From assembly GCA_036381615.1 (NCBI GenBank), contig DASVCL010000069.1:16248-80247 (forward strand): a DNA stretch of 64,000 bases, in the 5' to 3' direction. Both the position numbers and the translations under genes were made by a program. The DNA is from CALANV01 sp036381615 (lineage in GTDB: Bacteria > Pseudomonadota > Alphaproteobacteria > CACIAM-22H2). The notes under the pieces are model-generated. The model was not told the DNA's origin, made no database searches, and worked only from the letters and a program-made list of their open reading frames with translations. The first letter of the stretch is position 1, and the number at the start of each line of letters is the position of its first letter. Below are positions 17,799 to 26,088 of the stretch, in pieces.

Positions 17799-18302
17799 TC
17801 AGCGCGCGCGTGCGGGCGCGGTCGCGCCGACGAAGCGGGCGCGGTCAGCCTCGTTGATCAGGCCGAGCATCACCCGCTTGTAACCCTCGACGGCGGCGGC
17901 CCCGGCCGCGCGATAGGCGGCAGCGACGCGCGCGCGCTGGTTTTCCGTCAGCTTGCGCTCGAGCTCCTGACCCGCGGCGGTCAGCTCCAGCCGCCGCTCG
18001 CGGCGGTCCGTGGGGCCCGGCCGGTGGGTGACGTAGCCCTCGCGGATGAGCTGGCTCAGCACGCGACTCAGGCTCTGCTTCGTCACGCGCAGGATGCCAA
18101 GGAGCTCGCCGACGCGGATGCCGGGATAGCGGCCGACGAAATAGATGACGCGGTGATGGGCGCGCCCCATCGCCAGCTTCGCGAGGATGGCGTCCGGTTC
18201 GGCCGTGAAGTCACGGTAGGCATAGAACAGGAGTTCGATCCCCTGCCGGAGTTCCTCGTCGCGCAGATAGAGGTGTTGCACGCCGGGTTTCAGGTCAGCC
18301 AT
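17799..18302 (-). CDS. MarR family regulator (PetP-like)
   Basis: The 167-residue protein has the MarR winged helix between residues 45 and 125, including GRYPGIRVGELLGILRVTKQSLSR and the wing DRRERRLELTAAG. An N-terminal motif with LYLRDEELRQGIELLFYAYRDF is shared with PetP. It is divergent from ilvE across 131 bases and leads the regulator-kinase genes, so it could autoregulate and control ilvE from the shared gap. The inducer is not predictable. Confidence 0.88.
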   Translation of the reverse strand: MADLKPGVQHLYLRDEELRQGIELLFYAYRDFTAEPDAILAKLAMGRAHHRVIYFVGRYPGIRVGELLGILRVTKQSLSRVLSQLIREGYVTHRPGPTDRRERRLELTAAGQELERKLTENQRARVAAAYRAAGAAAVEGYKRVMLGLINEADRARFVGATAPARAR

Positions 18303-18433
18303 CGGGCATTCGATTCCTGCAGGGCAGATTTACGTCAGGTTTGTTGACTTATATGGGGCAAATGTGTTTCTTGATGCAACAGCTTTGCGCATGGAAATTT
18401 TCGGAAGCGCCTGATTAACGCAAGGAAACGACC

Positions 18434-19327
18434 ATGGCTGATCTTGTCCCGTTCGACGATCGCGACGGCTACATCTGGTTCAACGGCAAGCTGATCCCGT
18501 GGCGCGAGGCGAAGATCCACGTCCTCTCGCACGGCCTGCACTATGCCAGCGCGGTCTTCGAGGGTGAGCGCGCCTATGACGGCCATATCTTCAAGTCGCG
18601 CGAGCACAGCGAACGGCTGATCAAGTCGGGCAAGATCCTGGGCTTCGACGTGCCCTACACGGCCGAGGAACTCGACCGCGCCAAGATCGAGACGATGAAA
18701 GCCAACAATCTGACCGACTGCTACGTGCGGCCGATCGCCTGGCGCGGGTCGGAGATGATGGGCGTCTCGGCGCAGGCAACGAAGATCAACGTCGCGATCG
18801 CGACCTGGCAATGGCCGTCCTACTTCTCGCCGGAGCTGCGCGAGAAGGGCATCCGCATGTGCTGGGCCAAGTGGAACCGCCCGGCGCCCAATACCGCGCC
18901 GACCGCTGCGAAGGCGACGGGCCTCTACATGATCTGCACGATGTCGAAGCACGCGGCGGAGGCGGACGGCTATCATGACGCCCTGATGCTCGACTGGCGC
19001 GGCCAGATTGCCGAGGCGACCGGCGCCAACGTGTTCCTCGTCATCGACGGCGAGATCCATACGCCGAAACCGGACTGCTTCCTCGACGGCATCACGCGCC
19101 GCACCGTGATCGAGCTCGCGCGCCAGCGCCAGTACAAGGTGATCGAGCGCGCCATCATGCCGAACGAGCTTGCGCGCGCGCAGGAAGTGTTCCTGACCGG
19201 CACCGCCGCCGAAGTGACGGCGGTCGGCGAGATCGGCGAGTACAAGTTCACGGTCGGGCCGGTCACCCGCAACCTGCGCGACGACTACGCCAAGCTGGTG
19301 CGCACGCCGCCCGCCGCGGCGGCGTGA
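18434..19327 (+). CDS. ilvE: Branched-chain amino acid aminotransferase
   Basis: The 297-residue fold-type IV PLP enzyme transfers amino groups to the keto acids of Leu, Ile and Val. The N-terminus GYIWFNGKLIPW and HVLSHGLHYASAVFEG are family hallmarks; the PLP lysine is K160 in AAKATGLY. The PLP-phosphate region is EATGANVF. ATG 18434 follows AAGGAAACGACC. It is divergent from the MarR gene and converges on moaE, which ends six bases away on the other strand. Confidence 0.96.
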   Translation: MADLVPFDDRDGYIWFNGKLIPWREAKIHVLSHGLHYASAVFEGERAYDGHIFKSREHSERLIKSGKILGFDVPYTAEELDRAKIETMKANNLTDCYVRPIAWRGSEMMGVSAQATKINVAIATWQWPSYFSPELREKGIRMCWAKWNRPAPNTAPTAAKATGLYMICTMSKHAAEADGYHDALMLDWRGQIAEATGANVFLVIDGEIHTPKPDCFLDGITRRTVIELARQRQYKVIERAIMPNELARAQEVFLTGTAAEVTAVGEIGEYKFTVGPVTRNLRDDYAKLVRTPPAAAA

Positions 19328-19333
19328 CGGACG

Positions 19334-19786
19334 CTACCGCTCTTCCCACCGCGCGGCCGCGGCGTCGTCTTTCGCGTCGGCGGCGACCCATTTGGCGCCG
19401 CGGTCGGTGTCCTCGAGCTTCCAGAACGGCGCCTTGGTCTTGAGCCAGTCGATCAGGAAGCGACAGGCCTCGAACGCCGCTTCGCGGTGCGCCGAGGCGG
19501 TGATGACCAGGACGATGCGGTCGCCGGGCTCGAGACGTCCGTAGCGGTGGACGATGAGGGAGGCCGAAAGCGGCCAGCGCCGGTTCGCCTCGGCCTCGAT
19601 CTCGGCGAGCTGCTTTTCGGTCATGCCCGGATAGTGCTCGAGCGTCATCGCGCTGATCCTGGCGCCGCCCGCCATATCGCGCACCAGCCCGACGAACGAC
19701 ACGACGCCGCCGATGTCGTGCCGGCCGGCGATGAGCCTGTCGAGCTCGGCGCCGGGATCGAAGTCGTCGCGCTGGACGCGGATCAT
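19334..19786 (-). CDS. moaE: Molybdopterin synthase catalytic subunit MoaE
   Basis: This 150-residue large subunit of molybdopterin synthase transfers sulfur from MoaD to precursor Z. The conserved GGVVSFVGLVRD strand, the EHYPGM motif, HRYGRLEPGD and the C-terminal catalytic Lys region KTKAPFWKLE are all present. Its start overlaps the moaD stop by four bases (ATGA). A hydrophilic tail of about 20 residues (DAKDDAAAARWEER) extends the protein. Confidence 0.96.
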   Translation of the reverse strand: MIRVQRDDFDPGAELDRLIAGRHDIGGVVSFVGLVRDMAGGARISAMTLEHYPGMTEKQLAEIEAEANRRWPLSASLIVHRYGRLEPGDRIVLVITASAHREAAFEACRFLIDWLKTKAPFWKLEDTDRGAKWVAADAKDDAAAARWEER

Positions 19787-20046
19787 GGCTCGCCGCAGCC
19801 CCCCGTGACGGGCGGGAAGATCGCGACTTCGTCGTCCGGGCCGACCGCGTGGTCGAGCGAGACGTGCTCCTGGTTCACGGCGACACGGATCACCGACATG
19901 TCCTTGAGTGCCTCGGCGTGGCCGGGGGACTGCCGCTTCAGCCATTCAAGGAGGGTGCGTACGTCACGCACTTCGGGCGGCGGGTCGAGCGATTCCTCGC
20001 CCGTGCCGACCCGCGAGCGCACCCAGGCGAAGTAGAGCAACTTCAT
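19783..20046 (-). CDS. moaD: Molybdopterin synthase sulfur carrier MoaD with extended C-terminus
   Basis: The 87-residue protein has the ubiquitin-like MoaD pattern: YFAWVRSRVG at the start, VAVNQEHV in the middle and DDEVAIFPPVTGG near the end. Normally the Gly-Gly is the exact C-terminus and becomes the thiocarboxylate; here CGEP follows it. The DNA reading was checked: GGG GGC TGC GGC GAG CCA TGA. The stop forms an ATGA overlap with moaE, and its own start overlaps moeA in the same way. Either the tail is cut off in the cell or this copy works differently. Confidence 0.9.
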   Translation of the reverse strand: MKLLYFAWVRSRVGTGEESLDPPPEVRDVRTLLEWLKRQSPGHAEALKDMSVIRVAVNQEHVSLDHAVGPDDEVAIFPPVTGGCGEP

Positions 20047-21305
20047 GCTGCGACCTCGCTGAACGGCAGGAAATCGACCATGCCCCCGGCCGGCACGGCC
20101 GTCAATTCCTCGGGCAGCTCGACCAGGCCGTCGGCCTCGACCAGCGACGTCAGGATGCCGGCGCCGTCGCGGGGAAACTTGATCGCGACGGGCACGCCAT
20201 CCTCGCCGGTGGTGAGCCGCGCCCGAATCCATTCGCGGCGGCCATGCTTCTTCCTGATCTCGAAGGCGCTCCGCACCCGGAACAGGCGCGGTTCGCGCTC
20301 GGCCGCGTTGGCGCCGGCGAGGCCGAGCAGCAGCGGCCGGGCGAAGCGCAGGAACGTCACCATCATCGCGACCGGGTTGCCGGGCAGGCCGACGAACGGC
20401 ACGCCCTTGACCTGGCCCAGCGCCACCGGACGTCCCGGGCGGATGGCGAGCCGCCAGAAATGGATCGAGCCCAGCGCCTCCACCGCGGCGCGGACATGGT
20501 CTTCCTCGCCGGTCGACATGCCGCCCGAGGTGATGATCGCATCGACTTCGCCGCTCGCGCCGGCAAGCGCCTCGCGCACGACGTCGAGGCGGTCGCGCAG
20601 GATGCCCATGTCGCGCACATGGCAGCCGAGCTGCTCCAGAACGGCCCGCAGCACATAGCGATTGGCATCGTAGACGGCGCCGGGCGGGGTCGGCTCGCCG
20701 GGTTCGCGCAGCTCGTCGCCCGTCGAGAAGATCGCGACCGTCAGCGGGCGATAGACCTCGAGCCGTGTCGCCCCGATCGAGGCGGCTAGGCCGATGTCCT
20801 GCGGCCGCAGACGATGGCCGCGCTGCAGCACGGTGCTGCCGGCCCTGACGTCCTCGCCGGCCTTGCGCCGGTTGGCGCCGCGCTTGATGCCCGGGGGCAG
20901 CACGACATCGCTTCCGTCGACGCGCGCGTCCTCCTGCATGAATACGGTGTCCGGACCCGCCGGCATCGGCGCGCCGGTGAACACGCGGACGGCGGTGCCG
21001 CGCGCGGCCGGCCCGTCGAGCGGATGGCCCGCCGCGGCCCGCCCAGCGATGCGCAGGCGCGTTTCGCCGTTCGGGACGAGGTCGTCGTAGAAGACCGCGT
21101 AGCCGTCCACGGCGGCGTTGTCGTGCGGCGGCACGTCGCGTGTCGAGACGAGGTCCGCGGCCAGAATGCGCCCGCGCGCGGTGCCGAGCGGCACGGTTTC
21201 CGTGCCGGCGATGACGGTGATGCGCGATGCGAGGATTTTCAGTGCCTCGTCGGCGCGCATGAGGGCGCCGCCGAAGGCGAAGCAGTCGTCGGAAAGCTGT
21301 GCCAT
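20043..21305 (-). CDS. moeA: Molybdopterin molybdenumtransferase MoeA
   Basis: The 420-residue enzyme inserts molybdate into adenylated molybdopterin. Visible motifs are the N-terminal DVPPHDNAAVDGYA, the MPAGPDTVFMQED segment, ITSGGMSTGEEDHV in the MPT-binding domain, and LPGNPVAMMVTF. The start MAQLSDDCF is typical of alphaproteobacterial MoeA. It lies four bases after mobB and overlaps moaD at its stop. Confidence 0.96.
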   Translation of the reverse strand: MAQLSDDCFAFGGALMRADEALKILASRITVIAGTETVPLGTARGRILAADLVSTRDVPPHDNAAVDGYAVFYDDLVPNGETRLRIAGRAAAGHPLDGPAARGTAVRVFTGAPMPAGPDTVFMQEDARVDGSDVVLPPGIKRGANRRKAGEDVRAGSTVLQRGHRLRPQDIGLAASIGATRLEVYRPLTVAIFSTGDELREPGEPTPPGAVYDANRYVLRAVLEQLGCHVRDMGILRDRLDVVREALAGASGEVDAIITSGGMSTGEEDHVRAAVEALGSIHFWRLAIRPGRPVALGQVKGVPFVGLPGNPVAMMVTFLRFARPLLLGLAGANAAEREPRLFRVRSAFEIRKKHGRREWIRARLTTGEDGVPVAIKFPRDGAGILTSLVEADGLVELPEELTAVPAGGMVDFLPFSEVAA

Positions 21306-21309
21306 GGCA

Positions 21310-21834
21310 CTAAGGGCCCGCTGCGGCGTGCGCCGGCCGCAGGCGGCAATGCGCGACGATGAAGTCGGCGATCTGCCCGACGTCGTTGAGGTCTAGGCGC
21401 GGCCGGCCGTGCGTCTCGGCGATCGCGGCATCGGTCGCCACCGCGACGACATAGGGGTCACTCGCGCACAGCAACGGCTTGCCGACGGTCGCGCGATGAA
21501 CCTCGATCTTGTCGTGCGGGTGGCCCTTGAACCCTTCGACGATGAGCAGGTCCACCGGCGTCATGCGCGCGACGAGTTCGTCGAGGCCCGGCTCGGGTGC
21601 GCCGCGAAGCTCGTGCATCAGCGCCCAGCGCCGTGCCGAGGAAACGAGGACCTCGGTCGCGCCGGCCGCGCGGTGCTCGTACGAGTCCTTGCCCGGTTGA
21701 TCGACGTCGAACCCATGATGCGCATGCTTGATGGTCGAGACCGTAAGGCCGCGCGCGGTCAGAACGGGAATGAGCCGGACGAGCAGCGTCGTCTTGCCGC
21801 TTCCGCTCCAGCCCACCACGCCGATGACCTTCAT
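21310..21834 (-). CDS. mobB: Molybdopterin-guanine dinucleotide biosynthesis protein MobB
   Basis: The 174-residue GTP-binding adaptor of molybdenum cofactor maturation has the P-loop GWSGSGKTTL near the N-terminus, then the IKHAHHGFDVDQPGKDSY motif that is specific to MobB, and the LLIVEGFK strand. It is first in the mobB-moeA-moaD-moaE operon. The gene for the partner MobA is not in the window. Confidence 0.95.
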   Translation of the reverse strand: MKVIGVVGWSGSGKTTLLVRLIPVLTARGLTVSTIKHAHHGFDVDQPGKDSYEHRAAGATEVLVSSARRWALMHELRGAPEPGLDELVARMTPVDLLIVEGFKGHPHDKIEVHRATVGKPLLCASDPYVVAVATDAAIAETHGRPRLDLNDVGQIADFIVAHCRLRPAHAAAGP

Positions 21835-21864
21835 TGCTGCCGTCCCGGCCCGCGCCGGCGCGCC

Positions 21865-22497
21865 TTACAGAACGTGCCGTACCGGTTTTTTCGCCTGGCC
21901 GGCGCCGGCGTCGTGCCGCCTCTCGTCGTCTGCATTCTCGTCGCTGACATGTTTCAGGCCCTCGGCGAGATAGTCATAGCCGGTGATCAACGTCAGCAGC
22001 GCCGCGACCCACAATCCGACCTCGCCGATGAGCGTGACCGGCAGGAACGCGGTCGGTGCGGCATCGCCGACGATGAGAAAGCCGAGCGCCGTCATCTGGA
22101 TACCCGTCTTCCATTTGGCGAGCTGCGTCACCGGCAGGTTGTGCCGGTTCAATTCGGCCAGGAACTCGCGCAGGCCGGACACCAGCACCTCGCGGCAGAG
22201 AATGACGAGCGAGGCAAGCACGCTCCAGCCGGTGATCCGGTCGGTGGCGACGAGCATGAGGATCGTCGATGCGACCAGCAGCTTGTCCGCGATCGGGTCC
22301 AGGATGCGCCCGAGTTTCGACTGCTGCTGCCAGACCCGCGCGAAATAGCCGTCGAAATAATCCGTGACCGCCGCCGCCGTGTAGATCGCGCAGGCGACAT
22401 AGCGCGTGTAGTCGCCGTCCACGTAAAACAGCGCGACGACCACCGGAATGGCGATGATCCGCGACAGCGTCAGCGTCATCGGGAGGGTGGAAAGCAT
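21865..22497 (-). CDS. pgsA: CDP-diacylglycerol--glycerol-3-phosphate phosphatidyltransferase
   Basis: This 210-residue integral membrane enzyme commits CDP-diacylglycerol to phosphatidylglycerol. The CDP-alcohol phosphatidyltransferase motif D-x2-DG-x2-AR-x8-G-x3-D-x3-D is intact between residues 45 and 72 (DYFDGYFAR ... GRILDPIAD). Several membrane segments follow; the last 30 residues are charged and disordered. It lies between mobB and uvrC on the same strand; the uvrC-pgsA neighbourhood is common in proteobacteria. Confidence 0.95.
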   Translation of the reverse strand: MLSTLPMTLTLSRIIAIPVVVALFYVDGDYTRYVACAIYTAAAVTDYFDGYFARVWQQQSKLGRILDPIADKLLVASTILMLVATDRITGWSVLASLVILCREVLVSGLREFLAELNRHNLPVTQLAKWKTGIQMTALGFLIVGDAAPTAFLPVTLIGEVGLWVAALLTLITGYDYLAEGLKHVSDENADDERRHDAGAGQAKKPVRHVL

Positions 22498-22542
22498 TGG
22501 CGTGTCCTTCCGGTGCGCGGCGGGGAACCGACCGCGCGCATC

Positions 22543-24462
22543 TTAGCTTCCACCATGGAAATGGTCATAGATTTTTCGGGCGACGGCCCGGTTGATGCCG
22601 GGAACGTTCTCGAGGTCGGCAAGCCCCGCCCGCGACACCGCCTTTGCCGAACCGAAATGCAGCAACAGCGCCTTCTTGCGCGAAGGGCCGATGCCGGCGA
22701 TCTCGTCGAGCGGCGAACGTACCATCGTCCGCGCGCGGCGTGCGCGATGCCCGCCGATGGCGAAGCGGTGCGCCTCGTCGCGCAGCCGCTGCAGAAAATA
22801 GAGCACCGGGTCGCGCGGCTCGAGCTGGAACGGCGGGCGGCCGGCCATGAAGAAGCGCTCGCGGCCGGCGTCGCGATCCGGCCCCTTGGCGATCGCGACG
22901 ACGGGAATGTCCGAGATGCCGAGGTCGGCCATCGCCTGCTGCGCGGCGTTGAGCTGTCCCTGGCCGCCGTCGATCAGGACCAGATCGGGCCACGTGCCGC
23001 CGGTGCGCCCCGGATCCTCCTTGAGCGCGCGGCCGAAGCGGCGCGTGAGCACCTCGCGCATCATGCCGTAGTCGTCGCCCGGCGTGATTCCCTCCGGGTT
23101 GTCCGGACCGGCGGCGGTACGGATGTTGAACTTGCGGTAGGCGTTCTTGATGAAGCCCTCGGGCCCGGCAACGATCATCGCGCCGAGCGCCTCCTGGCCC
23201 GCGATATGGCTGTTGTCGTAGACCTCGATGCGGGTCGGCGGCGCCTCGAGACCGAAGGCGGCGGCAACCCCTTCCAGCAGCTTGCTCTGTGAAGCGCTCT
23301 CGGACAGGCGGCGGGCCAGGGCCTCGCGGGCATTGGCGAGCGCGTGCTCGACCGGCTTGCGCTTGTCGCCGCGCTCGGGCACCGTGATCCGCACGCGCAT
23401 GTTCATCTTCTGCGTCAGCGCGTCGGCCAGCAGCTCGCGTTCGGCGATGTCCTCGCTCAGCAGGATCAGCGGCGGCGCCGGCTTGTCGTCGTAGAACTGG
23501 GGCAGGAAGGCGCCCAGCACGTCGGCCGTCGACAGGTTGCGGTCGGCGCGCGGGAAATAGGCGCGGTTGCCGTAGTTCCGCCCGTTGCGGAAGAAGAACA
23601 CCTGGATACAGGTCTGGCCGCCGGCCTGGTGGGCGGCAATCACGTCGGCATCGCCCACGCCCTCGATATTGATGTCCTGGCGGGCCTGAATCTGGGTCAG
23701 CGCGCGGATACGGTCGCGGAACAGCGCCGCACGCTCGAAGTCGAGCGTATCGCTCGCCGACTGCATGCGTTGCGCGAGGTCGGCCTGCACCTCGTGCGAT
23801 CGTCCCGACAGGAATTCCTCGGCCTGGCGAACGAGCTGGCCATAGTCCTCGACGCTGATGCGCCCGACGCACGGGGCCGAGCAGCGCTTGATCTGGTAAA
23901 GGAGACACGGACGCGTTCGCCCGGCGAACACGGTATCGGCGCACGAGCGCAGCAGGAACGCGCGCTGCAACGCCGTCAGCGTCTGGTTGACGGCACCGGC
24001 CGACGCGAACGGTCCGAAATAGCTGCCCTTGCGGTCGCGGCTGCCGCGATGCTTGGCCAGCTGCGGATATTCATGCTCTTTCAGGATCGCGATGTAAGGA
24101 AACGACTTGTCGTCGCGCAGCAGCACGTTGTAGCGCGGCGTCAGGCGCTTGATCAGGTTGCTCTCGAGCAGTAGCGCCTCGATCTCGGTATGGGTCGTGA
24201 TCACCTCGAGGGTGCGGGTCTCGGCCACCATGCGCTGCAGGCGGTTCGGCATGCGCGAGAACTGCAGGTATTGGGCCACGCGGCGCTTCAGGTTTCGCGC
24301 CTTGCCGACGTAGAGCGCTTCGCCCTTGTCGTCGAGCATGCGGTAGACGCCGGGGCTGCCCGGCAGCGTCGCCAGCGCCGCGCGGATCGCTTCCACGCCG
24401 CGCGCCAGACCGCTTGGAACCGGCTCGTCGCCGAACTCGGCCGTGTTCGTTTCGTCGTCCAT
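22543..24462 (-). CDS. uvrC: Excinuclease ABC subunit C
   Basis: The 639-residue nucleotide excision repair endonuclease has an N-terminal GIY-YIG domain (SPGVYRMLD ... LYVGKARNLKRRV, about residues 37-63), the UVR domain near residue 225, the UvrC homology/RNase H-like domain with IEVYDNSHI and VLIDGGQGQL, and C-terminal helix-hairpin-helix motifs (IAGIGPSRKKALL and LENVPGINRAVA). It is followed by pgsA after 45 bases. uvrB lies 4 kb away on the same strand. Confidence 0.97.
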   Translation of the reverse strand: MDDETNTAEFGDEPVPSGLARGVEAIRAALATLPGSPGVYRMLDDKGEALYVGKARNLKRRVAQYLQFSRMPNRLQRMVAETRTLEVITTHTEIEALLLESNLIKRLTPRYNVLLRDDKSFPYIAILKEHEYPQLAKHRGSRDRKGSYFGPFASAGAVNQTLTALQRAFLLRSCADTVFAGRTRPCLLYQIKRCSAPCVGRISVEDYGQLVRQAEEFLSGRSHEVQADLAQRMQSASDTLDFERAALFRDRIRALTQIQARQDINIEGVGDADVIAAHQAGGQTCIQVFFFRNGRNYGNRAYFPRADRNLSTADVLGAFLPQFYDDKPAPPLILLSEDIAERELLADALTQKMNMRVRITVPERGDKRKPVEHALANAREALARRLSESASQSKLLEGVAAAFGLEAPPTRIEVYDNSHIAGQEALGAMIVAGPEGFIKNAYRKFNIRTAAGPDNPEGITPGDDYGMMREVLTRRFGRALKEDPGRTGGTWPDLVLIDGGQGQLNAAQQAMADLGISDIPVVAIAKGPDRDAGRERFFMAGRPPFQLEPRDPVLYFLQRLRDEAHRFAIGGHRARRARTMVRSPLDEIAGIGPSRKKALLLHFGSAKAVSRAGLADLENVPGINRAVARKIYDHFHGGS

Positions 24463-24868
24463 CCTTGTTCGCGTATTAGGGACCGCGCGGCATCCCCGTC
24501 AACCGGCCGGCGGCGCCGAATGTCCTGAAAATCGGGGGATTTCCATGGCCAGCCGCCCTATCCACGGAAGCTGTGGATAAACCTGTGCGTAACGGCGTGG
24601 CTAAGCACCGCGAAGGCCCAGATTCCTTTATCCGCGACGCAGTTGCCTATTTTATAGGCAAAAAGCTAAGCCATTGGAATTTCGAAAAAACTCCACCGGG
24701 AGCCGTCACGCGGATGCCATGTTTCGCGGAAAAGTGGCGGATTTCCTAAGGATTCGGGGCATGTCAAGGCCTATGTGCACAACTGCCGGTGCGCCGTGCG
24801 CAGGCAGTCCGTTGCCCCCGTCGAATCCGGGTTGTCGTGATTTTTCCGCGGCTCAGCGCGGACGGGCA
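24463..24868. other. Non-coding region with DnaA-box-like sites and a hairpin
   Basis: This 406-base gap between uvrC and folB has no convincing gene. It contains a perfect DnaA box TGTGGATAA (24572-24580), weaker relatives CTATCCACG (24558-24566) and TTATCCGCG (24628-24636), and a relatively AT-rich stretch around 24640-24700. It also contains the perfect inverted repeat TTGCCTAT-TTT-ATAGGCAA at 24643-24661. The hairpin could be an operator for divergent control; it lacks the orientation of a terminator for folB. Confidence 0.5.
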
Positions 24869-25282
24869 TCAGCCGTCGCGCCGCCGTTCGATCTCGACGC
24901 CGACGCTGACCGCATCGGGATAGACGTCCAGCTTCTCGACTCTCACTCGTGCAACCCGCACGCGCGGGTCGCGCAGGCAGACCTCGGCAATACGCTCGGC
25001 CAAGGTTTCGATCAGATGGACATGCTCATCGGCCTCGACGAGGCAGCGGACGCCGGCAGTGATGCCGTCGTAGCACACGACGTTTTCGATGCGGTCCTGG
25101 GCATCCGTGTCGAGGACGCCAAGGTCGAGGTTGATCCGGACGCGCTGGCGGCGTCCCTTCTCGTGCGCGCGCACGCCGATTTCGGCTTCCAGCACCAGGT
25201 CGCGGACGAACACGTGCCGCAGGCCTGTCGCGAGGTCGGCGATCGGCCGCGGGGCGGGGTACTGGGGTTTGGGCAAGGCCAC
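24869..25282 (-). CDS. folB: Dihydroneopterin aldolase
   Basis: The 137-residue folate-pathway aldolase converts dihydroneopterin to hydroxymethyl-dihydropterin. FolB features are LEAEIGVRAHEKGRRQRVRINLDL, with the substrate-binding Glu, the YDGITAGV helix, and VRVEKLDVYPDA with the catalytic Lys. Start GTG 25282 was chosen because GGAGGA lies five bases upstream, inside the end of the preceding SDR gene; the gap between the two genes is one base. It is therefore translated with its neighbour. Confidence 0.92.
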   Translation of the reverse strand: MALPKPQYPAPRPIADLATGLRHVFVRDLVLEAEIGVRAHEKGRRQRVRINLDLGVLDTDAQDRIENVVCYDGITAGVRCLVEADEHVHLIETLAERIAEVCLRDPRVRVARVRVEKLDVYPDAVSVGVEIERRRDG

Positions 25283-25283
25283 G

Positions 25284-26054
25284 CTATTCCTCCGGACATG
25301 GGTGGAGCTGAGGCGACGCCCAGTTGAGGTGCTGGCCGCCATCGAGCGCGATCATCTGTCCGGTCATCGATCGGGCCTCGAGTATGAACCGGATCGCCGC
25401 GCAGATTTCGTCGAGCTTTGGGCCGCGTTGCAGCGGGACGCTCGACACCTGCCGTTCGAACTGGGCCTGGCTCTGACGCACGCTCGGCATCACCGGACCG
25501 GGCCCGATCGCATTGACGCGGATCCGCGGCGCCAGCGCCAGTGCCAGTGTCTGCGTGATCGTCCACAGGCCCGCCTTGCTCAGCGTGTAGGACGTGAAGT
25601 GCGGGGTCACGTTCCACACCCGCTGGTCCAGGATGTTGACGATGACCCCTTCGGCCCCGGCCGGCAGGTTGCGCGCAAAGTCCTGGGACAGCAGGAAGGG
25701 CGCGCGCAGGTTGGTTTCCATATGCGCGTCCCAGCTCGCCCGCGTCACGGTCAACGCTTCGTCGCGCTCGAACAGGGAGGCGTTGTTGACCAGGAGGCCG
25801 GGCGGCCCCAGCGTCGATACCAGGCGCGGCATGATCGTCGCGACGTCGGACTCGCGGCTCAGATCGGCCTTGAGGGCGACGGCGCGGCCGCCCTTCGCGG
25901 TGATCTCCGCCACCACCTGTGCGGCCTCCTCGGCCGAACGGTGATGATGAACGCCGACGGCGAACCCTTGCGCCGCGAGATCGAGCGCGATCGCACGTCC
26001 GATGCGGCGGGCCGCACCGGTGACGAGCGCAACGCGAGGAATCAAAGCCATCAT
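25284..26054 (-). CDS. FolM-like short-chain dehydrogenase (pteridine reductase type)
   Basis: The 256-residue SDR has the variant NADP motif TGAARRIG at the N-terminus, NNAS instead of NNAG, and YTLSKAG at the active site. TGxxxRIG with NNAS is characteristic of pteridine reductases and FolM dihydromonapterin reductase rather than general SDRs. Its stop is one base from folB, supporting a role in tetrahydropterin or folate supply. The double ATG at 26054/26051 starts the Rossmann fold; a longer upstream frame has no conserved sequence. Confidence 0.78.
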   Translation of the reverse strand: MMALIPRVALVTGAARRIGRAIALDLAAQGFAVGVHHHRSAEEAAQVVAEITAKGGRAVALKADLSRESDVATIMPRLVSTLGPPGLLVNNASLFERDEALTVTRASWDAHMETNLRAPFLLSQDFARNLPAGAEGVIVNILDQRVWNVTPHFTSYTLSKAGLWTITQTLALALAPRIRVNAIGPGPVMPSVRQSQAQFERQVSSVPLQRGPKLDEICAAIRFILEARSMTGQMIALDGGQHLNWASPQLHPCPEE

Positions 26055-26088
26055 GACTCGACGACAATGGGCGAGCGGCGGCGGTTGT

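Noticed and set aside
24840..24865. TCCGCG-CTGAGC-CGCGGA hairpin as the folB terminator
   Set aside because: On the folB transcript the stem is followed by A residues, not U, so it is in the wrong orientation.
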